Shown here in pieces: positions 44,326 through 51,620 of a stretch of 51,620 nucleotides of DNA; the stretch's first letter is position 1, and every line of letters starts with the position of its first letter. Under the pieces are notes generated by a model. It made no database searches. It worked only from the letters and a program-made list of their open reading frames with translations, and was not told the DNA's origin. Origin of the DNA: Thermodesulforhabdus norvegica (GTDB taxonomy: Bacteria; Desulfobacterota; Syntrophobacteria; Syntrophobacterales; Thermodesulforhabdaceae). The translations under genes were made by a program, and so were the position numbers. The stretch lies in the NCBI RefSeq assembly GCF_900114975.1, contig NZ_FOUU01000011.1, positions 1 to 51,620 on the forward strand. The letters are read 5' to 3'.

Positions 44326-45840
44326 ATGAATGCCCGTGAAGCTTACGAAAAATTGGTAAAGTGGAGCAGAGAGCTCTTCCTTATTGAGTCCACAATGGAG
44401 CTTCTCTCCTGGGATCAGAGATGTTTCATACCCGAGAAGGGTCATTCGCACCGTTCGGAACAGATAGCCTACCTCAGCAGGCTTTACCATGAAAAGCAGA
44501 GAGACCCGAGAGTTGGAGAATGGCTTGAAATTGCCTCCACGGACTCACACGAACCGGATAGTGCGGAATACGCAAACATGCGCGAATGGAGCCGATGGCA
44601 CAGGAGGGCAACAAAGATCCCCCTGGAGCTGGTGGAGGAACTCGCAAAAACCACCTCGGAAGCTGAATCCGTTTGGGAAAAGGCCCGTGCCCGGTCAAAC
44701 TGGGGTCTCTTTGAACCTTACCTGGAAAAGATAGTGAGGCTTAAACGAGAAGAGGCCGAGGCGGCAGGTTACGAAAAGGAGCCCTACGACGCCCTGATAG
44801 ACCTTTTCGAGCCCTCCATGACCGCCTGCGAATTCCACGAAATCTCCTGTTCCCTCCTGCCCTTCATCGAAGAATCTATTGGGCTGGCAATGAAAAAGCC
44901 GAACAGCATAGACGATTCCTTCCTTTTCAGGTACTTTCCCCTGAAGATCCAGGAGGAATTCGGTCGATTTGTTGCCGGGCGTATAGGTTACGATTTCAAG
45001 GCGGGTCGGCTTGACGTAAGTGCCCATCCCTTTACGGCCTACATAGGCCCCGGAGACGTCCGAATTACGACCCGCTACAACACCGGGGACTTCCGCACGG
45101 CCTTCTTTGCCATACTCCACGAGACGGGCCATGCCCTTTACGATCAGGGCCTGAAGGAATCGCACTGGGGAACTCCCTGCGGAATGTATGCCTCCCTCGG
45201 CTTTCACGAAGCACAGGCAAGGTTCTGGGAAAACCAGATCGGGCGGTCAAAGGGTTTCTGGAAGTTCTTCTATCCACGCCTCCTGAAACACTTTCCCATC
45301 CTTGCAGATGTGCCTCTGGAAAAATTCTGGAAGGCCCTGAACGTCGTGAAACCATCTCCTATAAGGGTTGAAGCCGATGAGGTAACCTACGGCCTGCACA
45401 TTATTTTGAGGTTCCGGCTGGAGAGAAAACTCATAAACGGGGAAATGTCCGTCCGGGAAGTTCCCGAAGCATGGGCTCAATTCATGAAGACTCACCTTGG
45501 GATTTCTCCATCAAAAGAGGAAGAAGGAGCACTGCAGGACGTACACTGGAGCGCCGGGCTCTTCGGTTACTTTCCCGTTTACCTTCTCGGAAACATTTAC
45601 GCAGCTCAAATAAAAGAAGCAATGGAAAAGGACCTGGGTCCTCTGGAAGAACTGTGCAGCCGCGGAAAGTTTTTCACAATTCTGGAATGGCTCGACAAAA
45701 ACATATACTCCAAAGGCAGACGCCACACACCTCGGGAGCTCATTGCAAAAATAACCGGCAGGGGGATCGATATCCGGCCTTTCTGTGATTACCTGCGAAA
45801 CAAGCTGGAACTACTTTACCTGGGAGAGGGCAATCCGTGA
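44326..45840 (+). CDS. M32-family metallocarboxypeptidase
   Basis: A 504-residue M32 (Taq-type) carboxypeptidase. The zinc site HETGH is at 265-269 in FFAILHETGHALYDQG, and the family motif HEAQARFWENQIGRS follows, then IRVEADEVTYGLHIILRF. The N-terminal half is the family's helical cap. It cleaves C-terminal residues from peptides and is cytoplasmic; many thermophiles have it. The stop overlaps the ABC-F start (GTGA). Confidence 0.94.
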   Translation: MNAREAYEKLVKWSRELFLIESTMELLSWDQRCFIPEKGHSHRSEQIAYLSRLYHEKQRDPRVGEWLEIASTDSHEPDSAEYANMREWSRWHRRATKIPLELVEELAKTTSEAESVWEKARARSNWGLFEPYLEKIVRLKREEAEAAGYEKEPYDALIDLFEPSMTACEFHEISCSLLPFIEESIGLAMKKPNSIDDSFLFRYFPLKIQEEFGRFVAGRIGYDFKAGRLDVSAHPFTAYIGPGDVRITTRYNTGDFRTAFFAILHETGHALYDQGLKESHWGTPCGMYASLGFHEAQARFWENQIGRSKGFWKFFYPRLLKHFPILADVPLEKFWKALNVVKPSPIRVEADEVTYGLHIILRFRLERKLINGEMSVREVPEAWAQFMKTHLGISPSKEEEGALQDVHWSAGLFGYFPVYLLGNIYAAQIKEAMEKDLGPLEELCSRGKFFTILEWLDKNIYSKGRRHTPRELIAKITGRGIDIRPFCDYLRNKLELLYLGEGNP

Positions 45841-47810
45841 TAGCACTGCAGAATGTTTCCCGAACCTTTGGAGATGATGTGGTCTTTTCCGGAGTATCTT
45901 CCATAATCCGTCCCGGGGACAAAATAGGTCTGGTCGGAACCAACGGCGCCGGTAAAACAACCCTTCTCCGGATCATTGCCGGGGAAATCGAACCCGACGG
46001 CGGTACCGTAACCCGTCCGAAGAACGTCAGGGTGGCCTATCTTCCTCAGGAATGCTCGCTTTCTGCAGAAGGGTCACTGATCGACCACGTCCAGAAGGTC
46101 AACAGAGACCTGGAACTGCTGAAAGAGGAAATAAGCAAGTTAGAGCACCTCATGAAAGAAGTCTCAACCCGGGAGGAAACCGAGAAACTGGCCCTTCGCT
46201 ACGCGAGAGCTCTTGAGCAACTGGAGAGTCTTTCCGGATACGACCTGAAAGCCCGCGCCGAGAAGATCCTATCGGGGCTCGGCTTTCCTGAAGCATGGTG
46301 GGACAGACCTCTCGGTTCTCTGAGCGGGGGCTGGATCATGAGAGCCGAATTGGCCAGGCTTCTCCTTTCCGAACCCGACGTACTCCTTCTGGACGAACCC
46401 ACGAACCACCTCGATTGGCCTTCCATCATGTGGCTTGAAGAGTTCCTGAAGAGCTTTAAAGGTTCTCTTGTCATGGTATCTCACGATCGGGAATTCCTTA
46501 ACCGCCTCGTATTCCGCATCTGGGAGCTGGAAAACGGGAGTTTTTACGAATACCAGGGAAACTACGACTCCTACAGAGAACAAAGGGAAGAACGGCTGAG
46601 GCACCTGCGGTCTGCCTACAAACAACAGCAGGAGAGAATCAGGCAGATTGAGGAGTTCATCGCGAGAAACCGCGTGAGGAAAGATCGTGCCAGGCAGGTC
46701 CAGAGCCGAATAAAGATGCTTGAAAAAATGGAGCTGATAGAACTCCCACCTTCCGTTGAACCCATAGACTTCCTTTTCCCACAGCCCGAGCGGTCCGGTC
46801 GTGTGGTGGTGGAACTGAGAAATGTCTCCAAGAGATTTGGCGACACCACCCTTTATGAAGGTTTGAACCTTCTGGTCGAGCGGGGCCACAGAATTGCCTT
46901 TATAGGAGCCAACGGTACGGGGAAAAGCACTCTGCTCAAGATGATCGCAGGCGAAGTCACCCCAGATTGCGGCACTATAGCCCTGGGCACCAGAGTAAAA
47001 ATAGGATATTTTTCCCAACACCGCATGGAGATGCTTAACCCGGATTTCACCGTTCTGGAAGAGGCTTTCTCGGTGTCAGGAGACCTCACGAACTTTCAGG
47101 TGAGGCAGATTCTCGGGGCTTTCGGGTTTGGAGATACCGACCTCGATAAAAGGACGGTTGTGTTGAGCGGTGGTGAGAAGGCAAGGTTATGCCTGTGCAA
47201 ACTCATCTTCGAACGACCAAACCTCCTCCTTCTCGACGAACCCACAAACCACCTGGACATACCATCACGAGAAACCCTTGAAAAAGCCCTTCTGGAGTTT
47301 GAGGGTACCGTCTGTTTCGTCAGTCACGACAGGAAATTCATAGACGCCCTGGCAACGCAGGTGTGGTATTTTGATAAGGGCAAGGTTGAAGCCTTCCCCG
47401 GAAACTACCGGGATTTCGAGGAAATATGGAAGAACCGTCTGTGCCAGGCAGGCGAAGAAAACCGTAAAGAAGACCGGAAAGCCGGCGGAGAACGCAGGAA
47501 AAAGTCCTCCGACGAGCGCAAAAGGCTGGAAGCCGAACTCCGAAATGCCCTCTATCGGCGGAAAAAACCTCTTATGGACGAAATAGCCCACATAGAAGAG
47601 AGGATTGAAGAGATACAAAAAGAAATGGAGCAAATTGAAAAGCTACTCTCAGAGCCCGAGACCTACCGGGACCCCGGAAAAATCGGGGAACTGAACAGAC
47701 GTTACTCGGAACTCAAAAGCGAAAACAATCGTTTGACATTGTTATGGGAAGAAAAATCAATTAAGCTGGAAGAGCTGGAAAGGGAGTTCAGGGCACAATT
47801 GTGCGGTTAA
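45837..47810 (+). CDS. ABC-F family ATPase
   Basis: A 657-residue protein with two ATPase domains and no membrane segment: Walker A GTNGAGKTT and GANGTGKST; signatures LSGGWIMRAELARLLL (with Trp) and LSGGEKARLCLCKLIF; two LLLDEPTNHLD Walker B motifs; a linker of charged coiled coil between them; and a C-terminal coiled-coil arm (DERKRLEAELRNALYRRKKPLMDE). This matches Uup/EttA-like translation factors that act on the ribosome. GTG start in the overlap with the carboxypeptidase. Confidence 0.93.
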   Translation: MIALQNVSRTFGDDVVFSGVSSIIRPGDKIGLVGTNGAGKTTLLRIIAGEIEPDGGTVTRPKNVRVAYLPQECSLSAEGSLIDHVQKVNRDLELLKEEISKLEHLMKEVSTREETEKLALRYARALEQLESLSGYDLKARAEKILSGLGFPEAWWDRPLGSLSGGWIMRAELARLLLSEPDVLLLDEPTNHLDWPSIMWLEEFLKSFKGSLVMVSHDREFLNRLVFRIWELENGSFYEYQGNYDSYREQREERLRHLRSAYKQQQERIRQIEEFIARNRVRKDRARQVQSRIKMLEKMELIELPPSVEPIDFLFPQPERSGRVVVELRNVSKRFGDTTLYEGLNLLVERGHRIAFIGANGTGKSTLLKMIAGEVTPDCGTIALGTRVKIGYFSQHRMEMLNPDFTVLEEAFSVSGDLTNFQVRQILGAFGFGDTDLDKRTVVLSGGEKARLCLCKLIFERPNLLLLDEPTNHLDIPSRETLEKALLEFEGTVCFVSHDRKFIDALATQVWYFDKGKVEAFPGNYRDFEEIWKNRLCQAGEENRKEDRKAGGERRKKSSDERKRLEAELRNALYRRKKPLMDEIAHIEERIEEIQKEMEQIEKLLSEPETYRDPGKIGELNRRYSELKSENNRLTLLWEEKSIKLEELEREFRAQLCG

Positions 47811-47825
47811 GAGGAGGGTTTGTCC

Positions 47826-48236
47826 ATGAAAAAAACGGTCGTGATAGTGCTGACACTGCTCCTGACCTTTGCGTCTCTTACGGCTTGCGTTCCGGGGCCT
47901 TCAACCCAGCAACATTACGAGACATCCGCATGGCTTGGGGCCGTGGGGGCCGGTATAGGAGCTCTCGTCGATGAAAACAATCGCTGGAGAGGTGCCGTCA
48001 TAGGTGGAGCTCTCGGAGCCGTAACCGGATACGGCCTTGCCGAAATAAGCCAGAGAGCTGCCCGTGAAGCGGCCTACAGGCGTGATACCGTAACCTATTA
48101 CAACCGTACTACGGGTGAATGGGTTCAGTCGGATCCCGTTTACTACGGTCCCGATTACGCAACGGTGCGGGTGAGAACGGGGTACGGCCAGCAGGTCAGA
48201 GAAGAAAGGTACGAACGGGTTCCGCTCAACTACTGA
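47826..48236 (+). CDS. Glycine-zipper outer-membrane lipoprotein
   Basis: A 136-residue lipoprotein. The lipobox LTAC follows the N-terminal hydrophobic segment. The glycine zipper AWLGAVGAGIGALVDENNRWRGAVIGGALGAVTGYG resembles SlyB/OmpA-like and YMGG-type proteins that sit in the outer membrane. The C-terminal part is Tyr-rich. ATG at 47826 after GAGGAGG; a TTG six nt earlier is not used. It may be a stress or assembly factor; the exact role is unknown. Confidence 0.85.
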   Translation: MKKTVVIVLTLLLTFASLTACVPGPSTQQHYETSAWLGAVGAGIGALVDENNRWRGAVIGGALGAVTGYGLAEISQRAAREAAYRRDTVTYYNRTTGEWVQSDPVYYGPDYATVRVRTGYGQQVREERYERVPLNY

Positions 48237-48254
48237 ACTCTGTGGAACCGCAAC

Positions 48255-48503
48255 CTAGCCGGAGTGGTTCTCCAGGCGCTTAAGGTGTGAGTTCAGAATG
48301 GGGTTGTTCGGGAACTCCTTCAACCCCATTCTGAGCACTTCCACGGCGGTATTGTATTCCCGACGGACTTCGTGTAATCGTGCCAGCACGAGCCAAACGT
48401 GAGGCTGGGTGCGCCCTTTCTTTATTCTCCTCCTGACGAGAAAAATGGCTACACGGCTACCGAGATTATAAAAAAGTTGCTTAGGCCAGCTCAAAAGGCC
48501 CAT
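48255..48503 (-). CDS. Small membrane-associated TPR-like protein
   Basis: An 82-residue protein with an N-terminal amphipathic or hydrophobic start (LFYNLGSRVAIFLVRRRIKKG) and one TPR-like repeat (HVWLVLARLHEVRREYNTAVEVLRMGLKEFPNNPIL). A strong AGGAGGTC precedes the ATG. The LOG gene stops 18 nt upstream on the same strand. The function is unknown. Confidence 0.7.
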   Translation of the reverse strand: MGLLSWPKQLFYNLGSRVAIFLVRRRIKKGRTQPHVWLVLARLHEVRREYNTAVEVLRMGLKEFPNNPILNSHLKRLENHSG

Positions 48504-48521
48504 CTTTTTTGACCTCCTGCC

Positions 48522-49175
48522 CTAGGGAATAACGATCCGTTTGATAAACCTTACGACCTCCTGGGGATCGTCCATAACGGTTACTATATCCAGATCCTCG
48601 GGAGAAATGTAACCTCTGGACAGGAGAGCCTCCTTAATCCAGCCGATAATGCCTCCCCAATATTCGGATCCCACCAGAACCACGGGAAAGGCCTTGAGCC
48701 GTTTGGTCTGTATGAGCGTAAGGGCTTCGAAAACCTCATCGAGGGTTCCAAACCCGCCGGGCATGGCTATGTAGGCCTGGGCATACTTTACGAACATCAC
48801 CTTTCTCACAAAAAAATACCGGAACTCAAGGCGCACATTGGCGTAGGGGTTTGCTTCCTGCTCAAAGGGCAGCTTGATGTTGAGCCCCACAGATTGAGCC
48901 CCTCCTTCCGCGGCCCCTTTATTACCGGCCTCCATTATTCCGGGGCCTCCACCGGTAATTATGTTGAACCCCGCCCTGGCCAGCTCCCGGGCAATGACAA
49001 CCGTTTTCTCGTAATACTCATCTCCCGGCCTAACCCTTGCGGATCCGAAAATGGACACTGCCGGATAGATGTCGGCAAGAGCCTCAAAGCCGTCAACGAA
49101 CTCACCCAGTATTCTGAAAAGCCTCCAGGAATCCTGTACCGTCATCGCATCGATGATGTACTGCTTTTCCTTCAT
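48522..49175 (-). CDS. LOG family protein (nucleotide 5'-monophosphate nucleosidase-like)
   Basis: A 217-residue protein of the LOG/lysine-decarboxylase-like family. It has AVSIFGSARVRPGDEYYEKTV, ITGGGPGIMEAGNKGA and the signature PGGFGTLDEVFEALTLIQ (PGGxGTxxE). Such enzymes release ribose 5-phosphate from nucleoside monophosphates; whether this one is specific is unknown. ATG at 49175 and a GTG one codon upstream both fit the GGGAGG at 49185-49190. Confidence 0.93.
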   Translation of the reverse strand: MKEKQYIIDAMTVQDSWRLFRILGEFVDGFEALADIYPAVSIFGSARVRPGDEYYEKTVVIARELARAGFNIITGGGPGIMEAGNKGAAEGGAQSVGLNIKLPFEQEANPYANVRLEFRYFFVRKVMFVKYAQAYIAMPGGFGTLDEVFEALTLIQTKRLKAFPVVLVGSEYWGGIIGWIKEALLSRGYISPEDLDIVTVMDDPQEVVRFIKRIVIP

Positions 49176-49321
49176 CACCGCCGTCCTCCCTTAAAGTTGA
49201 AACGAGACCAGCACAAAATACAAAAGATGCCGGCAAAAGTAAAAGATGTCGTTGGGAGCGGAAAGTTGTATATTCAGGAAGCTCTGTTAAGATTTGCCCC
49301 AGAGTGCGGAGGGATTACCCG

Positions 49322-50185
49322 ATGAAAAAGCCAGAGCTGGATTTTCGTTCTCTTCTCTCGAATCTTTTCCTCATAAGCGCCGGATCGATAATCTTCGTCA
49401 TGGGAATGAACTCCGTCCTTGTGCCCCACAGGCTACTCAGCGGCGGAGTCGTCGGGATCGCCATCATACTCCATTATACGATGCCTTTTTTAAGCGTCGG
49501 CGCTTATTACTTCTTACTCAACATCCCCCTCTTTCTCCTGGGCTGGTACTATCTCAGCTTCCGCTTCATGGCCTACACAGCCTACGGCATGCTGATCTTT
49601 TCCCTTCTGGCTTCCTTGATCCGACCGCCGGTGCTTCCCATGGACGATCCCATACTGGCGGCCCTTATGGCCGGGGTTATCTGCGGCACCGGTGCAGGGA
49701 TCGTGCTGCGCTCACTGGGATCTGCAGGAGGACTGGACGTGCTGGCAATCGTACTGAACCGCCGCCTGGGCATCCGCATGGGGGTGGTTTATACACTCTG
49801 CAACGCACTGGTCCTAATAGGCGGAGGGTTCTTCATCGGCATGGAGCAGGCTCTTTACTCGATAATATACGTCTATACCAGCAGCAGGGTTCTGGATGCC
49901 GTGGTGGCCGGTTTTAACAGGCGAAAACTGGTATTGATTATATCGGCGAGGTGGCAGGAAATAGTGGATTTTATTCTGCACAGGATTCATCGTGGTGCGA
50001 CGGTCTTCAGAGGGATCGGGGCTTACACGGGCGAGGAACGCACTCTTATCATGACGGTAACCACCATGACGGAGTTGCCGAGAATAAAGGAAGGGATTTT
50101 CTCCGTCGATCCCGAAGCATTCATCGTAATTAATGAAACCCTGGAAGTTCTGGGAAAAAGGCACGGCCGCTATAAGGTGTACTAG
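49322..50185 (+). CDS. YitT-family membrane protein (DUF161 + DUF2179)
   Basis: A 287-residue protein with about five to six N-terminal helices (LFLISAGSIIFVMGMNSVLVPHRLLSGGVVGIAIIL; GAGIVLRSLGSAGGLDVLAIVLNRRLG) and a cytoplasmic C-terminal DUF2179 domain (HRGATVFRGIGAYTGEERTLIMTVTTM, DPEAFIVINETLEVLG). Function of the family is not settled. The ATG at 49322 is preferred, after GGAGGG, over an upstream GTG. Confidence 0.92.
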   Translation: MKKPELDFRSLLSNLFLISAGSIIFVMGMNSVLVPHRLLSGGVVGIAIILHYTMPFLSVGAYYFLLNIPLFLLGWYYLSFRFMAYTAYGMLIFSLLASLIRPPVLPMDDPILAALMAGVICGTGAGIVLRSLGSAGGLDVLAIVLNRRLGIRMGVVYTLCNALVLIGGGFFIGMEQALYSIIYVYTSSRVLDAVVAGFNRRKLVLIISARWQEIVDFILHRIHRGATVFRGIGAYTGEERTLIMTVTTMTELPRIKEGIFSVDPEAFIVINETLEVLGKRHGRYKVY

Positions 50186-50253
50186 AATACTGGCACCCTA
50201 TTTGCTTAACAGAGGAACGAAGCCGGTTACTCCATAGCCTGTAGAGGGTTCAA

Positions 50254-51192
50254 ATGAACACAGAAGGAATTCCGTCCTCAGAAAACGTTTATAGCAACGA
50301 CCTTTTCGGCGCTGTATTACGGAGGTGGATAAAGATCAGACAGGAAAGCCTTTTCCTGTCCGTGCTGGAAGATTTTTCCCGGGACCTTCCCTTAGAAGTA
50401 CCTCAGGGACTGAGGCCCGGAGTGACACATCTAACCTTCCCTTCCGGTGTTTTTTCGTCCTCCCCCGGTTTGTCGGAAAACCCTGCAGGTCAGAACCGTG
50501 ACGAAGGAGGTCATAATACGGGCACACTGGATTCGGCGCTGAAAAGCGACGGCGGTACCATGGGTTATGTGTCTGCCTTCTTTGAGTCCGGAAGTGCTCC
50601 GGGTGCAATAGGCTACGATCCCTCAGGCGGCACCTCTTACGGAATCTATCAACTTTCCTCCCGAAGGGGTACCGTTGACGAATTTCTCGACTATTTAGAT
50701 AAAGTGAAACCGGAATGGGCAGAAAGGCTTCGTCGCTCCGGCAATGCCGATACGGGATCTACGAGGGGAGCCTTTCCGGACGAGTGGAAGGCCATTGCTT
50801 CGGAAAACCCGGAGGAGTTTGCAAAAATTCAGCACTCCTTCATCAAAGAAAAGTTCTACGAACCCCTGAAGGAAAAAATAGAGAAGGCCTTCGGATGGGA
50901 CGTTGATGGTACTTCGGAAGCCCTGAGAGAAGCCCTCTGGAGTACGGCCGTCCAGCATGGGGTAGCCGGAGCTTTCAGGCTCGTTGAGGAAACGGTGTCC
51001 CGGCATGGCATTCCCGGTAACGAGCAGGACTTTTTGAAGAGGCTTTACGAAGCCAGGGCCACCCGTTTCGGCAGGCTTCCCGATCGCATCGAGAGGGCGG
51101 TACTCAGCCGTCTGGCCGGAGAAAAAGAGCTGCTTCTCTCTATGATGGGGAATGAAAAGAAGAACTCAAGCACTTTCACAATAACCGCCTGA
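50254..51192 (+). CDS. Putative lysozyme-like glycan hydrolase (phage/VgrG-associated type)
   Basis: A 312-residue protein with a 100-residue variable N terminus, then a domain with VSAFFESGSAPGAIGYDPSGGTSYGIYQLSSRRGTVDEFLDYL (possible catalytic E111) and EWKAIASENPEEFAKIQHSFIKEKFYEPL, AVQHGVAGA. The segments S-Y-G-x-Y-Q-L-S-S and 'A-V-Q-H-G' are those I associate with muramidase- or chitosanase-like proteins of phages and T6SS effectors. I see no signal peptide and no phage or T6SS gene around it. The target is unknown. Confidence 0.55.
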   Translation: MNTEGIPSSENVYSNDLFGAVLRRWIKIRQESLFLSVLEDFSRDLPLEVPQGLRPGVTHLTFPSGVFSSSPGLSENPAGQNRDEGGHNTGTLDSALKSDGGTMGYVSAFFESGSAPGAIGYDPSGGTSYGIYQLSSRRGTVDEFLDYLDKVKPEWAERLRRSGNADTGSTRGAFPDEWKAIASENPEEFAKIQHSFIKEKFYEPLKEKIEKAFGWDVDGTSEALREALWSTAVQHGVAGAFRLVEETVSRHGIPGNEQDFLKRLYEARATRFGRLPDRIERAVLSRLAGEKELLLSMMGNEKKNSSTFTITA

Positions 51193-51337
51193 GCCATAAC
51201 CGGACGGGATTCTGCCGATTTGATCAGAGGGTCTCGTGATAATCGGAGTGCAACGGCATTACGAAACCCTCCTCTTCAGTGCTTCTTCTTCTTCGCCCTT
51301 TTCTGACGATCTCCGGGTTTTTCAAAGCAAGAGGCCC

Positions 51338-51584
51338 TGCGCACTTTTAGGGTCAACTAATAAAATTTACGAGACTACGGGAGCTTCCCGGCAATCCTCA
51401 ATTGACGGTAGAATGGGGTCTGGTGGAGGTTTACCGAAAATCGTTTATCTAAACATTCCGGTGTCTTGCGTACTTTTAGAGGGTGACTTTGGATTGACTA
51501 AATTTCATCGGGAGGCCTTTTTTGGGGGAGGTTTACCGAAAAGCGCTTGACGGCTTAATGATTTCGTGTATTTATAAGGACGCA
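51338..51584 (+). promoter_or_regulatory. Candidate CRISPR leader
   Basis: A non-coding AT-leaning stretch directly before the CRISPR-like repeat. It ends with TTGACG at 51547-51552 and TATTTA at 51569-51574 (16-nt spacing), so transcription would enter the repeat at 51585. It contains two copies each of TGCGyACTTTTAG and GGAGGTTTACCGAAAA. The stretch 51193-51337, before it, shows nothing recognisable. Confidence 0.45.
51425..51542 (+). repeat. Direct repeats in the leader
   Basis: GGAGGTTTACCGAAAA occurs exactly at 51425-51440 and 51527-51542. Upstream of each copy is a TGCGyACTTTTAG element (51338-51350 and 51467-51479), with loosely similar sequence (AACTAATAAAATTT and GACTAAATTT) between. 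This looks like a duplicated leader module of about 100 nt. Confidence 0.75.
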
Positions 51585-51620
51585 GTCGGAAAACCTGACC
51601 CGATTTGAGGGGATTGCGAC
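51585..51620 (+). CRISPR. Probable first CRISPR repeat at the window edge
   Basis: Exactly 36 nt from GTCGGAAAACC to GGGGATTGCGAC. The ends GTCG and CGAC are inverted, the core has a CCC/GGG pairing (CCCGATTTGAGGG), and the last eight bases ATTGCGAC have the form of a crRNA 5' handle of class 1 systems (compare ATTGAAAC). The window stops at its last base. No spacer or second repeat is visible, and no cas gene is in the window. Confidence 0.5.

Noticed and set aside
46269-47021. Minus-strand open frame of 250 codons
   Set aside because: Antisense to the ABC-F gene and without motif.
51236-51550. Open frame of 104 codons in the terminal non-coding region
   Set aside because: It runs through the duplicated leader boxes and has low-complexity Ser/Phe stretches, so it is probably not coding.

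Overview
The window looks like a chromosomal segment of an anaerobic, probably thermophilic, sulfate-reducing or syntrophic bacterium of the Desulfobacterota (Syntrophobacter/Thermodesulforhabdus-like). This is an inference from gene content: a DsrE-family sulfur protein, a CoA-disulfide/persulfide reductase with a rhodanese domain, a four-component 2-oxoacid:ferredoxin oxidoreductase, a B12-binding radical SAM protein, CobO, and a liv-type transporter joined to a phenylacetate-CoA-ligase-like enzyme. Genes are tightly packed, with many 4-nt start/stop overlaps. No rRNA, tRNA, complete insertion sequence or prophage was seen.

Layout. 0.25-2.5 kb: a small arsR-dsrE operon with a clear promoter and palindromic operator, then two envelope proteins. 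2.5-4.1 kb (-): a fused HisH-HisF enzyme that resembles the eukaryotic HIS7 type. 4.3-5.0 kb: an unknown secreted protein. 5.0-8.4 kb (-): clpS-clpA-aat, the leucine N-degron pathway in one operon. 8.5-9.6 kb: aroC. 9.6-16.4 kb (-): a six-gene operon of XRE-cupin regulator, porG, a GltD/PorD fusion, porA, porB and a B12-radical SAM protein. 16.6-20.4 kb: a MEMO-family protein and two glycosyltransferases. 20.4-23.8 kb: a Cys-rich mini-protein, a persulfide/CoA-disulfide reductase and a glutaminase-like protein. 24.3-26.6 kb: a putative zincin, gatC and gatA. 26.7-29.1 kb (-): an M48 protease with TPRs and an ADP-ribosylglycohydrolase.

29.1-35.9 kb: a liv-type ABC transporter operon (livK-H-M-G-F) ending in a phenylacetate-CoA-ligase-like gene and a glyoxalase-fold gene. 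Its leader holds a possible promoter, a 14-codon Phe-rich mini-ORF and a chain of mutually exclusive hairpins ending in an intrinsic terminator. This looks like a translation-coupled attenuator and is the most interesting unexplained structure in the window. 35.9-42.5 kb (-): a dipeptide/oligopeptide ABC transporter (dppA-B-C-D-F) followed by an O-methyltransferase. 42.7-51.2 kb: an MBL-fold hydrolase, a Cys-rich mini-protein, cobO, an M32 carboxypeptidase, an ABC-F ATPase, a glycine-zipper lipoprotein, a small TPR protein, a LOG protein, a YitT-family membrane protein and a lysozyme-like protein.

Right edge. The last ~280 nt are non-coding, contain duplicated leader-like modules and a promoter-like site, and end in a 36-nt segment with the form of a CRISPR repeat (starts GTCG, ends ATTGCGAC). 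The window probably stops at the first repeat of a CRISPR array that continues to the right. Only one copy is visible, so this cannot be proved here.
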